From: JASGDC01 sp047608145 | Lineage (GTDB): Bacteria > Actinomycetota > Actinomycetes > Actinomycetales > Micrococcaceae | Assembly: GCA_047608145.1 (NCBI GenBank) | Contig: JASGDC010000003.1 | Coordinates: 12,541-76,540 of the forward strand | DNA: 64,000 nt | Direction: 5' to 3' | In this document: piece after piece, positions 27,481 through 35,155 of the stretch | Position numbering within the stretch: the first letter of the stretch is position 1 | Layout: each line of letters starts with the position of its first letter | Notes under the pieces: model-generated | Databases searched by the model: none | Told to the model about the DNA's origin: nothing | The model's input: only the letters and a program-made list of their open reading frames with translations | Program-made: the position numbers and the translations under genes

Positions 27481-27525
27481 GCAAAAATCACCTAGTTGAA
27501 TACGGTATTTAACCGCTAAATTACT

Positions 27526-28509
27526 CTAATCTCCGACAGTTTCCCCAGCTAATACTTCTACAGGTAATGTGTATTGTGCTTTCAGCGACTTTTCTGGAGA
27601 TTCTATTAACTTGATAAGCAACTCTACAGATAAGGTTGCCATATCTTTAATTGGTTGCACAATAGTAGTTAACTGTGGGTAGTATTCACGAATGAATTTG
27701 GTGCCATCATAACCAATAACTTTAAGTTCTTTAGGGACAGCAATATCTAATTGTTCAGCAATTCGTAAAACTAATAGTGCAGTCAAATCATCCGTACAAA
27801 AAATACCATCAACAACTTTTTCACTTAATAGCTGCTTAATATGCATTAATTTCACACGTGGTGAAACGTTATAACTTAGCTCTAAAAATTCTGGTTTTAA
27901 ATTCTTTTTCTTTAATACTCCTTTGAACCCTTGGACACGTAAGTCCGTAGAACTATTTGAAAAACTACTACCAGTAATCACTGCAATATTTTTACAATTT
28001 GCTTGCAACAATTGTGCTGCAGCCCTCTTTCCACCTATGAAGTTATCAGAACTAACAATTGGAATGCCTCCTGCTAAGTGTCGGTCATGAGCTATTATTG
28101 GTAACCCAGTTTGCTCATATTCTGGAATGTTTCGGTTATGTGTACCCGTAATAATGCCTGCAACTTGATTAGCCCTAAGCATTTTTAAATAGTCACGCTC
28201 TTTCTCGTGGTCCTGTCCTGCATCACACAAAATCACTCGATAGCCCTTTTTGAATAATTCATCCTCGATTTCTTGTACTAACTCTCCAAAGAATGGGTTA
28301 CTGACAGCAGGAAAAATTAAACCAACTAATTGAGTACTTTTCCCCTGCAAAGATCTAGCGCTAACATTGGGTTGGTAATTTAGCTCTTCCATAGCTGAAA
28401 AAACTTTTTCCTTAGTTTTCTCAGACAACGAACCATAGTTATTAATAACGCGCGATACCGTAGTAACCGAGACACCTGCTAGTTTGGCTACATCTTCTTG
28501 TTTCGTCAT
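27526..28509 (-). CDS. scrR: LacI-family transcriptional regulator of the sucrose locus
   Basis: The 327-residue protein has a LacI-type helix-turn-helix (EDVAKLAGVSVTTVSRVINN, about 5-24), the hinge helix NVSARSLQGKSTQLVGL, and a periplasmic-binding-like sugar-sensing domain (VIGYDGTKFIREYYPQLTT). It starts 19 nt after the GH32 gene stop, so scrB-scrR form an operon. A matching pair of inverted 14-nt operators lies between scrB and the divergent PTS gene. It is very likely the sucrose (or sucrose 6-phosphate) responsive repressor; a related beta-fructoside effector is possible. Confidence 0.85.
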   Translation of the reverse strand: MTKQEDVAKLAGVSVTTVSRVINNYGSLSEKTKEKVFSAMEELNYQPNVSARSLQGKSTQLVGLIFPAVSNPFFGELVQEIEDELFKKGYRVILCDAGQDHEKERDYLKMLRANQVAGIITGTHNRNIPEYEQTGLPIIAHDRHLAGGIPIVSSDNFIGGKRAAAQLLQANCKNIAVITGSSFSNSSTDLRVQGFKGVLKKKNLKPEFLELSYNVSPRVKLMHIKQLLSEKVVDGIFCTDDLTALLVLRIAEQLDIAVPKELKVIGYDGTKFIREYYPQLTTIVQPIKDMATLSVELLIKLIESPEKSLKAQYTLPVEVLAGETVGD

Positions 28510-28528
28510 AACTATTCCTTTTAATTTA

Positions 28529-29974
28529 CTAACTCCATAAAACCTTTAGATCGCTAACATCGAGATCTAAGTCCTCAGATTCAACTATATAATACGGCTG
28601 TTCTGGATATATACGCCCAGCAAAAGCGATAAGACCATTGTTAATATATAGTTCAAATACTGAATTATCAAGCCACAAGCTGACTTCTACATTGCTAACA
28701 TCACTTAATCTTGCGTGACGAATCTCTGCTGATCCACCAGCTTCTTCACGCTTAACCATAATTTTACTTGTTTTCTCATCAAAGCTAACAGTTAAACTTA
28801 GGTTATTTTTAACATCAGTCACAATATTTACAGTTTTATTATTCGTTGCAGAAAAATTCCATTTTAATAGCGATTGGAGTTTTAACCTTTCACCAACATT
28901 AATACGCTTGGCTTTTGCCTCTTGCAGTAGCATATTTTCTTTTGCAGGGCGTTGTATTAATTTACCATCTTCAAGTCGTAACTCTCGTACTAAAGTTAAT
29001 GCACCTGACCAACCATCAACATCATTAGGGCAAGTAGCATCTGGAAGCCCAATCCACCCTGTTGTCAGCACTCTACCATCTGGCGCATTAAAACCTTGAG
29101 TTGCATAACATTCATAACCAAAATCTAAAAGTTTTATTTTGCTTGGGTTAATTATTTTAAGATTTTCCCAATCAAAAGCATCTCCAACTACATAAGTATT
29201 AACAAAAGGACTTTCATAATCCATAATTTCTTTGCTAAGACCTTGGGGGCAGAATAATAATACAGGTTTATCTTCAATAAAAAGTAAGTTAGGGCACTCA
29301 GCCATATAACCAAGATTACTTTCACCTAAATCTAACTCACCAAGATACTCCCAAGGTCCAGTAATTTCAGGAGCTTTATAAGCTAATATTGCTCCAGCTT
29401 TGGTTGTTTTTTGGGCACCGATAATAGCATAATAATTATCTCCATGTTTTAAAATTTGTGGATCACGGAAATGGGCAGTATACCCGGCAGGTTGTTTAGC
29501 AATAAGTGGGTTAGAAATTTTTTCCACTTTATTATCAGCTGTCATCCAAGCACCTAGCTGAGTAGATTTTCGATTTTGGTTTTCATCAATAACATTACCG
29601 GTATATGTCAGAAATAATTTATTACCAACTACAGTAGCTGACCCAGAATAAGCACCCTGTGCATCATGCTTGGAATCTGGAGTGATAGCTAAACCATGAT
29701 TTTCCCAATTAACTAAGTCAGATGAAGTTAGATGCATCCAAGCCTTTGAGCCATGCACTGCTCCAAATGGAAATGTTTGATAAAAAAGCTGCCACTTACC
29801 ATCAAAGTAACTAAAGCCATTAGGATCGTTTAAGAGTCCAGTTTCAGGCTGAATATGATATCCCAAACGCCATTTAGATTTAGCTACTTGCATTTTAAGT
29901 TTTTGGACGTACTCAGCTGACCATTTCATATAAGGCTGGTGTATTCTTTTCCAAGTCCATTCAGTCTCAGCCAT
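28529..29974 (-). CDS. scrB: Sucrose-6-phosphate hydrolase (GH32)
   Basis: This cytoplasmic glycoside hydrolase family 32 enzyme should cleave sucrose 6-phosphate, made by the neighbouring PTS, into glucose 6-phosphate and fructose. The 481-residue protein has the nucleophile motif NDPNG (D50), the transition-state stabiliser RDP in HFRDPQIL, and the acid/base motif EC in MAECPNLLF. The five-bladed propeller is followed by a beta-sandwich domain (about 370-481). There is no signal peptide, which fits intracellular action. AAGGAG is located before the ATG. Confidence 0.92.
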   Translation of the reverse strand: MAETEWTWKRIHQPYMKWSAEYVQKLKMQVAKSKWRLGYHIQPETGLLNDPNGFSYFDGKWQLFYQTFPFGAVHGSKAWMHLTSSDLVNWENHGLAITPDSKHDAQGAYSGSATVVGNKLFLTYTGNVIDENQNRKSTQLGAWMTADNKVEKISNPLIAKQPAGYTAHFRDPQILKHGDNYYAIIGAQKTTKAGAILAYKAPEITGPWEYLGELDLGESNLGYMAECPNLLFIEDKPVLLFCPQGLSKEIMDYESPFVNTYVVGDAFDWENLKIINPSKIKLLDFGYECYATQGFNAPDGRVLTTGWIGLPDATCPNDVDGWSGALTLVRELRLEDGKLIQRPAKENMLLQEAKAKRINVGERLKLQSLLKWNFSATNNKTVNIVTDVKNNLSLTVSFDEKTSKIMVKREEAGGSAEIRHARLSDVSNVEVSLWLDNSVFELYINNGLIAFAGRIYPEQPYYIVESEDLDLDVSDLKVLWS

Positions 29975-30009
29975 TAATGCCGCTCCTTGAGTAGTACTTA
30001 TTCAAATTA

Positions 30010-30023
30010 TTAAACGCTTATCA
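30010..30023. promoter_or_regulatory. LacI-type operator on the scrB side
   Basis: TTAAACGCTTATCA is the reverse complement of the second site (30075-30088) at 13 of 14 positions. It lies just downstream of a TATAAT box for scrB (30026-30031, minus strand), a position where a bound repressor blocks transcription. Confidence 0.65.
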
Positions 30024-30074
30024 TTATTATAACCTTAATTATTAACTATTTTACAAATTAATAAAACTATAAAT

Positions 30075-30113
30075 TGATAAGCGTTTGACAATTATAGTTT
30101 CAATAAGTATATT
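30075..30113 (+). promoter_or_regulatory. Promoter and overlapping operator of the sucrose PTS gene
   Basis: TTGACA (30085-30090) and TATATT (30108-30113) are separated by 17 nt, the best promoter match in the window. The operator TGATAAGCGTTTGA (30075-30088) overlaps the -35 element, so binding would exclude RNA polymerase. Confidence 0.75.
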
Positions 30114-30159
30114 TTAAGTTAGTTAATACTCAAGAGTGAGCGAATCGTAAGGAAAATCC

Positions 30160-32133
30160 ATGTCAACGAAATCAGACACAATTCAATACCATGAAATAGC
30201 TAATCAGATTCTTGCACATACTGGTGGAAAAGAAAATATTCAACAAGCCTTCCATTGCGCAACTAGGTTACGCTTAGATGTCAAAGATCCCAAAAAGGTT
30301 GACATTGATGCCATGGAAGATCTACCTCTTGCTAAGGGGATGTTTATCCAAGGAAACCAACTCCAAATTATTTTTGGCGGTGGACTTGTAGACGATGTAA
30401 CAGCTGAATTCATTAATTACACTCGGGTATCTGGAACAAAAATTGCTGGACAAGAAGTAGATACTAAAGGTTCTAAAGGAAATGTTTTTGGACAGTTCAT
30501 TAAAACTATTTCTGATGTTTTCATTGATATTATTCCAGCAATTCTCGCCGCAGGTATCTTGACAGGTATTACGAGTGTGTTAAAACAGCCTGGAGTATTT
30601 GGCTCTAAAGCGGTAATAGATACTTTCCCAGCAATTAGCGGCTTTGTGGAAATTTGGAACATAGGTGCATCGGGAATTTTTGCCATGCTACCGCTTTTAG
30701 TAATATACTCCGCTACTAAACGCTATGGTGGACGTCCAGTTCTTGGTCTTGCTATGGGTACCGTAATGATGTCAGCGCAGTTACCTTCATTAGCTGGCGT
30801 GGCTTCAGGAAAAGCACAGCCAATGCTAGCTAATATTTTTGGTTGGCAAGTGCATATGACTGGCTTTCAAGGCGGTATTATTGCTGCTTTGATTATGGGA
30901 TGGGTAGTAGCCAAAACAGACAATTGGTTACAAACAAAAATCCCGAGTGTCCTTCGTCTAGTATTTGTCCCAATGTTGACTATTTTATTTTCATCACTTG
31001 CACTATTCATTGTAGTAGGACCAATAAGCCAGGTACTATCAACTGGTATTACAAATGCTCTTGTATGGATTACTGAAACTTTTGGAATCTTTGGATACAT
31101 GTTTTTTGCTGGCACCCAACAACTAGTAGTAATCACAGGCTTACACAACATGTTCCCTGTAATAGAAGCACAATTAATAGCAACAACTGGAAAAGACTGG
31201 TTAAATCCATTGATGTCCGTAGCACTTATGGCTCAAGGTGGTGCAGCTCTTGCATACATGGCACTTAACTGGGCAAACAAGAAAACTAAGGAAACTGTAA
31301 TTTCCGCTTTTTCTTCTATTATTTTTGGCATTTCAGAGCCAACAATTTTTGGTGTAACTCTTAAATATAAATACCCACTGATTGGCGGCTGTATTGGTGG
31401 AGCTTTCGCGGGAGCTTATGTTTACCTTGTACAACTCACATCCATTGCTTTTGGAACTACTGCACTTCCAGGAATTTCAATTGCTAATCCAGAAAATAAC
31501 GGATACTTACATTACCTGATTGCCAATATCTTAGGTGCACTATTTGGTTTTATTGCAACATTTGGAATTGGAATCTTTGCTAATAAGAAATATGCAACAA
31601 AACCTAAATCTATTGGTGCAACTGCAAGTGCAGAACCTACTGTGCTGACAACTACCACAAAGAAAACCTCTACATCCGAAGAAACTATTAAAGCACCAGC
31701 AACAGGTAAATTAACAGCAATGGAAGAGCTTCATGATCCAGCTTTCTCATCTGGGGCCATGGGTAAGGGCATCGGAATTATTCCTGACGATGGGAAGATA
31801 TATGCACCAGTTTCTGGGACAGTTGAAACAGTATTTCCAACAAAACATGCATATGGCATTATCAGTAATACTGGGGCAGAACTGCTGATTCATATTGGTC
31901 TAGATACTGTAAAACTTAAAGGTAAGGGTTTCAAAACCTTAGTTAAACAAGGCGATGAAATTAAACAAGGACAACATATAGCTACAGTTGATCTTGATAC
32001 CTTAAAGGCGCAAGGCATCGAAGATACTGTGTTGTGTTTCGTTACAAATGCTAAAACCTTCAGTAAAGTTAATTTCAAAGATAGTGCCAAGCATGTTTCA
32101 CGTGAAACATTAATTGGTAAAATTGAGAAGTAA
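30160..32133 (+). CDS. scrA: Sucrose PTS transporter, EIIBCA
   Basis: This single protein imports and phosphorylates sucrose using PEP-derived phosphate from HPr. The 657 residues contain an EIIB domain (about 8-85; phospho-Cys C33 in HCATRLRLD), a multi-span EIIC channel (about 115-475; GISEPTIFGVTL and GLHNMFPVIEAQL are typical) and a C-terminal EIIA domain of the Crr type (about 510-657; H578 in LLIHIGLDTV). Substrate is inferred from the adjacent sucrose-6-phosphate hydrolase and the glucose/sucrose family EIIC. Trehalose or another beta-glucoside-type sugar is less likely. Ribosome-binding site AAGGA is present. Confidence 0.9.
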   Translation: MSTKSDTIQYHEIANQILAHTGGKENIQQAFHCATRLRLDVKDPKKVDIDAMEDLPLAKGMFIQGNQLQIIFGGGLVDDVTAEFINYTRVSGTKIAGQEVDTKGSKGNVFGQFIKTISDVFIDIIPAILAAGILTGITSVLKQPGVFGSKAVIDTFPAISGFVEIWNIGASGIFAMLPLLVIYSATKRYGGRPVLGLAMGTVMMSAQLPSLAGVASGKAQPMLANIFGWQVHMTGFQGGIIAALIMGWVVAKTDNWLQTKIPSVLRLVFVPMLTILFSSLALFIVVGPISQVLSTGITNALVWITETFGIFGYMFFAGTQQLVVITGLHNMFPVIEAQLIATTGKDWLNPLMSVALMAQGGAALAYMALNWANKKTKETVISAFSSIIFGISEPTIFGVTLKYKYPLIGGCIGGAFAGAYVYLVQLTSIAFGTTALPGISIANPENNGYLHYLIANILGALFGFIATFGIGIFANKKYATKPKSIGATASAEPTVLTTTTKKTSTSEETIKAPATGKLTAMEELHDPAFSSGAMGKGIGIIPDDGKIYAPVSGTVETVFPTKHAYGIISNTGAELLIHIGLDTVKLKGKGFKTLVKQGDEIKQGQHIATVDLDTLKAQGIEDTVLCFVTNAKTFSKVNFKDSAKHVSRETLIGKIEK

Positions 32134-32178
32134 ATTAGACAATAAGTAAAGTATACCTCGGGTTTATGGGGTGTATAA

Positions 32179-33063
32179 TTAAAAATCTTTTTGAGGGTTG
32201 CTTAGTAGAGCTCGCATCTTATTAAGTGTAGTCTGAGGAATCTTATTTGAATAGCTGTGTTCTAATTGGTCTATGGTAGCAAGGCCTAGTGCTTTGTAAC
32301 TTGCCAACATTGGATCATTTTTCAAAGTTGTAATATGTGAAGCTACTCCTTGCACATCACCAGCAACTATTAACCCATTTAAACTAGACATTCCAGTAGT
32401 AAGCGCATTGTCTAAACTACTAGTTAGCAGTGGCGCGAGGAAGGCATTTACATTATCAACACCCACTTTTTCTAGGGTGTTCCGTGCTTGGTTAACGACC
32501 ATAGCCAAATTGTTAGAAGCATGAGTAAGAGCTGCGTGGTATAAAGAACGCTTATTTTCTTCGATTATTACTGGTGCTCCACCCATTTCAATAACCAACG
32601 CCTGCGCGATTGGAAGCACGTTATTGGGTGCAGTTATTGCAAAACCACAACCCACTAATTTACCAATATCTAAGCTAGTTCCAGTGAAATTCATTGCTGG
32701 ATGGATGGCCATCCCAATAGCTCCTAGTGCAATAGCTGGAGCAAATACACTAACCCCGAATCGGCCTGAAGTATGAACTAGTAATTGTCCTGGCTTCCAT
32801 AATCCTAGTTTGGAAATCCCGGAAATCATACCTGGTAGCACCTCGTCAGGAATTGCCAAGAATACTAAATCAGATTCAGCAATTACTTCTTCAATTTCCA
32901 TTACTGGGACACCAGGTACCATAACTGCCATCCGTTCACGACTCTCTTCTGAGCTCGCATACATGCCCACGACTTTGTGACCAGCTGCGCGTAAAACTGT
33001 AGCTAAAATGACACCGACTTTACCGGCACCAATAAAACCAATTTTTAAACGCGGTGGTGTCAT
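32179..33063 (-). CDS. Rossmann-like/DUF2520 domain protein
   Basis: The 294-residue protein begins with a dinucleotide-binding fold (KIGFIGAGKVGVILATVLRA) like NADP-dependent oxidoreductases. Its C-terminal helical DUF2520 domain contains HPAMNFTG and AALTHASNNLAMVVNQA. The reaction is unknown. In actinobacteria this gene usually sits between folK/DUF3180 and panC, and here it overlaps the DUF3180 gene by 4 bp at the end of the folate operon. A ketopantoate-reductase-like role has been discussed on this context, but I treat it as unproven. No panC follows in the window. Confidence 0.8.
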   Translation of the reverse strand: MTPPRLKIGFIGAGKVGVILATVLRAAGHKVVGMYASSEESRERMAVMVPGVPVMEIEEVIAESDLVFLAIPDEVLPGMISGISKLGLWKPGQLLVHTSGRFGVSVFAPAIALGAIGMAIHPAMNFTGTSLDIGKLVGCGFAITAPNNVLPIAQALVIEMGGAPVIIEENKRSLYHAALTHASNNLAMVVNQARNTLEKVGVDNVNAFLAPLLTSSLDNALTTGMSSLNGLIVAGDVQGVASHITTLKNDPMLASYKALGLATIDQLEHSYSNKIPQTTLNKMRALLSNPQKDF

Positions 33064-33506
33064 TCTTCCTCGTCTTTAATCATGCCCCATTTTTGGATAA
33101 AACTACTTAAAATCCATAATAATATGTTTATTACTATAGCTATTAAACACAAAAAGAATGGTGTGTGTACTGGTCGTTCTGCCCAAGAGGGAAGTAAGTA
33201 AACTAAAACCCCTAAATGCCAGCCTGCAAAAATACTCGAAATAACCATGCTAGCTTGAGCAAGTGCGATAGTACGACTTGCAACATAAGGATTTAATGGC
33301 TCTTTACGCTTACCCGTATGCCATTGGTAAATAGGATAACTTAAAATTGCCAACACCACGATAATTAAAGAGTTAGTTATTAAAGCCCACTTAGAAAAAT
33401 ATGGTAACGCCAAAGAATAGGTGTCACAAAAAATAATAGCTAACCAACCTAATAAAGTAGCACCTACAGCTATCTGTACAGACCTTACTGGTGTAAGTGC
33501 CGGCAT
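33060..33506 (-). CDS. DUF3180 membrane protein
   Basis: This small membrane protein has four predicted segments (IAVGATLLGWLAIIF, ALITNSLIIVVLAIL, AQASMVISSIFAGWHLGVLV, FFLCLIAIVINILLWIL). This is the usual DUF3180 layout, and the gene sits directly after folK as in other actinobacteria. Function unknown. I prefer ATG 33506 (MPALTPVRS, 148 residues) because it begins 7 nt after the folBK stop and matches the short N-termini of the family. ATG 33545 would overlap folBK by 32 bp. Confidence 0.72.
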   Translation of the reverse strand: MPALTPVRSVQIAVGATLLGWLAIIFCDTYSLALPYFSKWALITNSLIIVVLAILSYPIYQWHTGKRKEPLNPYVASRTIALAQASMVISSIFAGWHLGVLVYLLPSWAERPVHTPFFLCLIAIVINILLWILSSFIQKWGMIKDEEE

Positions 33507-33513
33507 ACTAGGT

Positions 33514-34434
33514 TTATTCGCCACGATAAACTTCAATCTCATCAATGCTGATTGATTCTAACATAATGTCAGCTACTGCTACTCCTTCAGCAAATTCAGC
33601 CTTCGAATCCATCAAGTACCATGGATAAAGCACAAACGCTCGCTCATGTGCTCGTGGATGAGGCAACGTCAATTCTTCGGTATCCATAACCACATCTTCA
33701 TAACGGATAATATCAATATCTAAAGTCCTCGCCCCCCAACGTACTTCTCTAATCCGACCATGTAGATTTTCAATTTCATGAATAAATTCTAGTAAGTCGT
33801 TAGGCTCTAGTGAAGTCTTAAATTCAGCGACTAAGTTTAGATAAGGAGGTTGTTGTGGCCCACCTACAGCTTCAGAGATTACAATTGGTGATACTCTAAT
33901 CAATTTCATAAATGACGGCTCAGCAAGTTGTTTCGCTGCATCTTGCAAAGTCTCTTTGCTACGCCCCAAGTTAGAACCAAGCGCCAAGATTACTTTATTA
34001 GTAATATCCATTGCACCAGTTTTATACTTTTCTTCCAAAGATTCTGGAACTGCATCGGTGCTTGTGCTTAATTTGTCATACTCTCTGCGAATCGTAATTG
34101 CAATATCTTGGAATTTTGGCTTAATTGGAGCTTCTGGTTTATGGACTGTAATTTCAACTGCCTCTGGAGCAAACCGTTCCAGAATTAACTCAGCAATTTC
34201 TTCAGCTAATGTTTCAATTAAACTAACTGGTTCACCAGCTACTCTTTCCACAATTGTATCTGCTACTTCTGCATAGTTGATAGTGCGACTAAGATCATCA
34301 CGATAGCCAGCTGTGGAAACATCTGTTTCAAGAATAGCGTCAATAATGAAGTTTTGGCCAGTTTCACGTTCATGATCATAAAATCCGTGATAGCCATAAG
34401 TTTCAATACCAATAAGTTTAATTAGGTCAGTCAT
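33514..34434 (-). CDS. folBK: Bifunctional dihydroneopterin aldolase / HPPK
   Basis: Two consecutive folate enzymes are fused. Residues 1-120 are FolB (GIETYGYHGFYDHERETGQ; TINYAEVADTIVERV), which cleaves dihydroneopterin to 6-hydroxymethyl-dihydropterin. Residues about 145-306 are FolK, which pyrophosphorylates that product (ALGSNLGRSKETLQ; WGARTLDIDIIRYEDVVMDT, then LPHPRAHERAFVL). A linker of about 25 residues joins them. FolB/FolK fusion occurs in several actinobacteria. Usually folP lies immediately upstream; here the SWIM and SNF2 genes intervene. Confidence 0.94.
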   Translation of the reverse strand: MTDLIKLIGIETYGYHGFYDHERETGQNFIIDAILETDVSTAGYRDDLSRTINYAEVADTIVERVAGEPVSLIETLAEEIAELILERFAPEAVEITVHKPEAPIKPKFQDIAITIRREYDKLSTSTDAVPESLEEKYKTGAMDITNKVILALGSNLGRSKETLQDAAKQLAEPSFMKLIRVSPIVISEAVGGPQQPPYLNLVAEFKTSLEPNDLLEFIHEIENLHGRIREVRWGARTLDIDIIRYEDVVMDTEELTLPHPRAHERAFVLYPWYLMDSKAEFAEGVAVADIMLESISIDEIEVYRGE

Positions 34435-34447
34435 AAATCTATTCTAC

Positions 34448-35155
34448 TTAATTTGTTAGCTTGGCGTATACTTGGCGCAACCACTCCATTGCCTTAGCTG
34501 ACTCAGGACCAAAAGCCGATCGCAAGGTTAATTCGGGGCGAGATTCCCACATATTAATAAATTCAATATCGTTAATATCGACCACTTTATCATCACTGGA
34601 AAATATTTTTTTTAAGTCAATACCACGGATTTTGAATAAATCTAAAACATTTTTATCCAATTGTTCAACAAGCAGATAGAGGACAGCGGCTGCATGTTTG
34701 CAATAAGTATCCCATTCTGGACAGTCACAAGAGCATGATTTCAAAAATGGCATCTCACATAAATCAATACCTGATTCTTGAAGGTCTTGGAAAATTTCTT
34801 CAGTTAGATCTTTAGAAAGAACCGTAGAGTACTGGTCAAGGTGAGCGACAAAATACTTCTCCACCAAATCTATAGGGATTTCATGGAATTCAATCGTACA
34901 TCGATATGGTTGTGGAGTAGAACCTTGAATTTGAGCACTTACTTTGCCTTTGTTAACTGCAAACCAGAGAACTTGCCCTCGCCTTGCATAGTTTTTCCCA
35001 GCAATTTTAACGAAACCACTTAATTCATTTTCAACTATGCCATAAACACGGTTAGCCCACCAACGGGTACCAAAAGGTCCGCTGCGTGAAACTGCACGAA
35101 TTCCATCAGCAGGTAATGGGCGCGAAGCTCTTCTTGGCGGATCAAAATCAAACAT
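34448..35155 (-). CDS. SWIM zinc-finger protein, partner of SNF2 helicase
   Basis: The 235-residue protein contains a SWIM finger CSCDCPEWDTYCKH (C-x-C-x(n)-C-x-H), predicted to bind DNA or protein. The N-terminal FGTRWWANRV and the region before the finger are typical of actinobacterial SWIM proteins encoded next to SNF2-family helicases. Its start overlaps the SNF2 stop codon by one base, so the two are translationally coupled and probably act as one complex. The biological process is not established. Confidence 0.85.
   Translation of the reverse strand: MFDFDPPRRASRPLPADGIRAVSRSGPFGTRWWANRVYGIVENELSGFVKIAGKNYARRGQVLWFAVNKGKVSAQIQGSTPQPYRCTIEFHEIPIDLVEKYFVAHLDQYSTVLSKDLTEEIFQDLQESGIDLCEMPFLKSCSCDCPEWDTYCKHAAAVLYLLVEQLDKNVLDLFKIRGIDLKKIFSSDDKVVDINDIEFINMWESRPELTLRSAFGPESAKAMEWLRQVYAKLTN

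Noticed and set aside
32134..32178. Possible hairpin TATACC/GGTGTA after scrA
   Set aside because: Six weak pairs including a G-U and no T-run; not enough to call a terminator.
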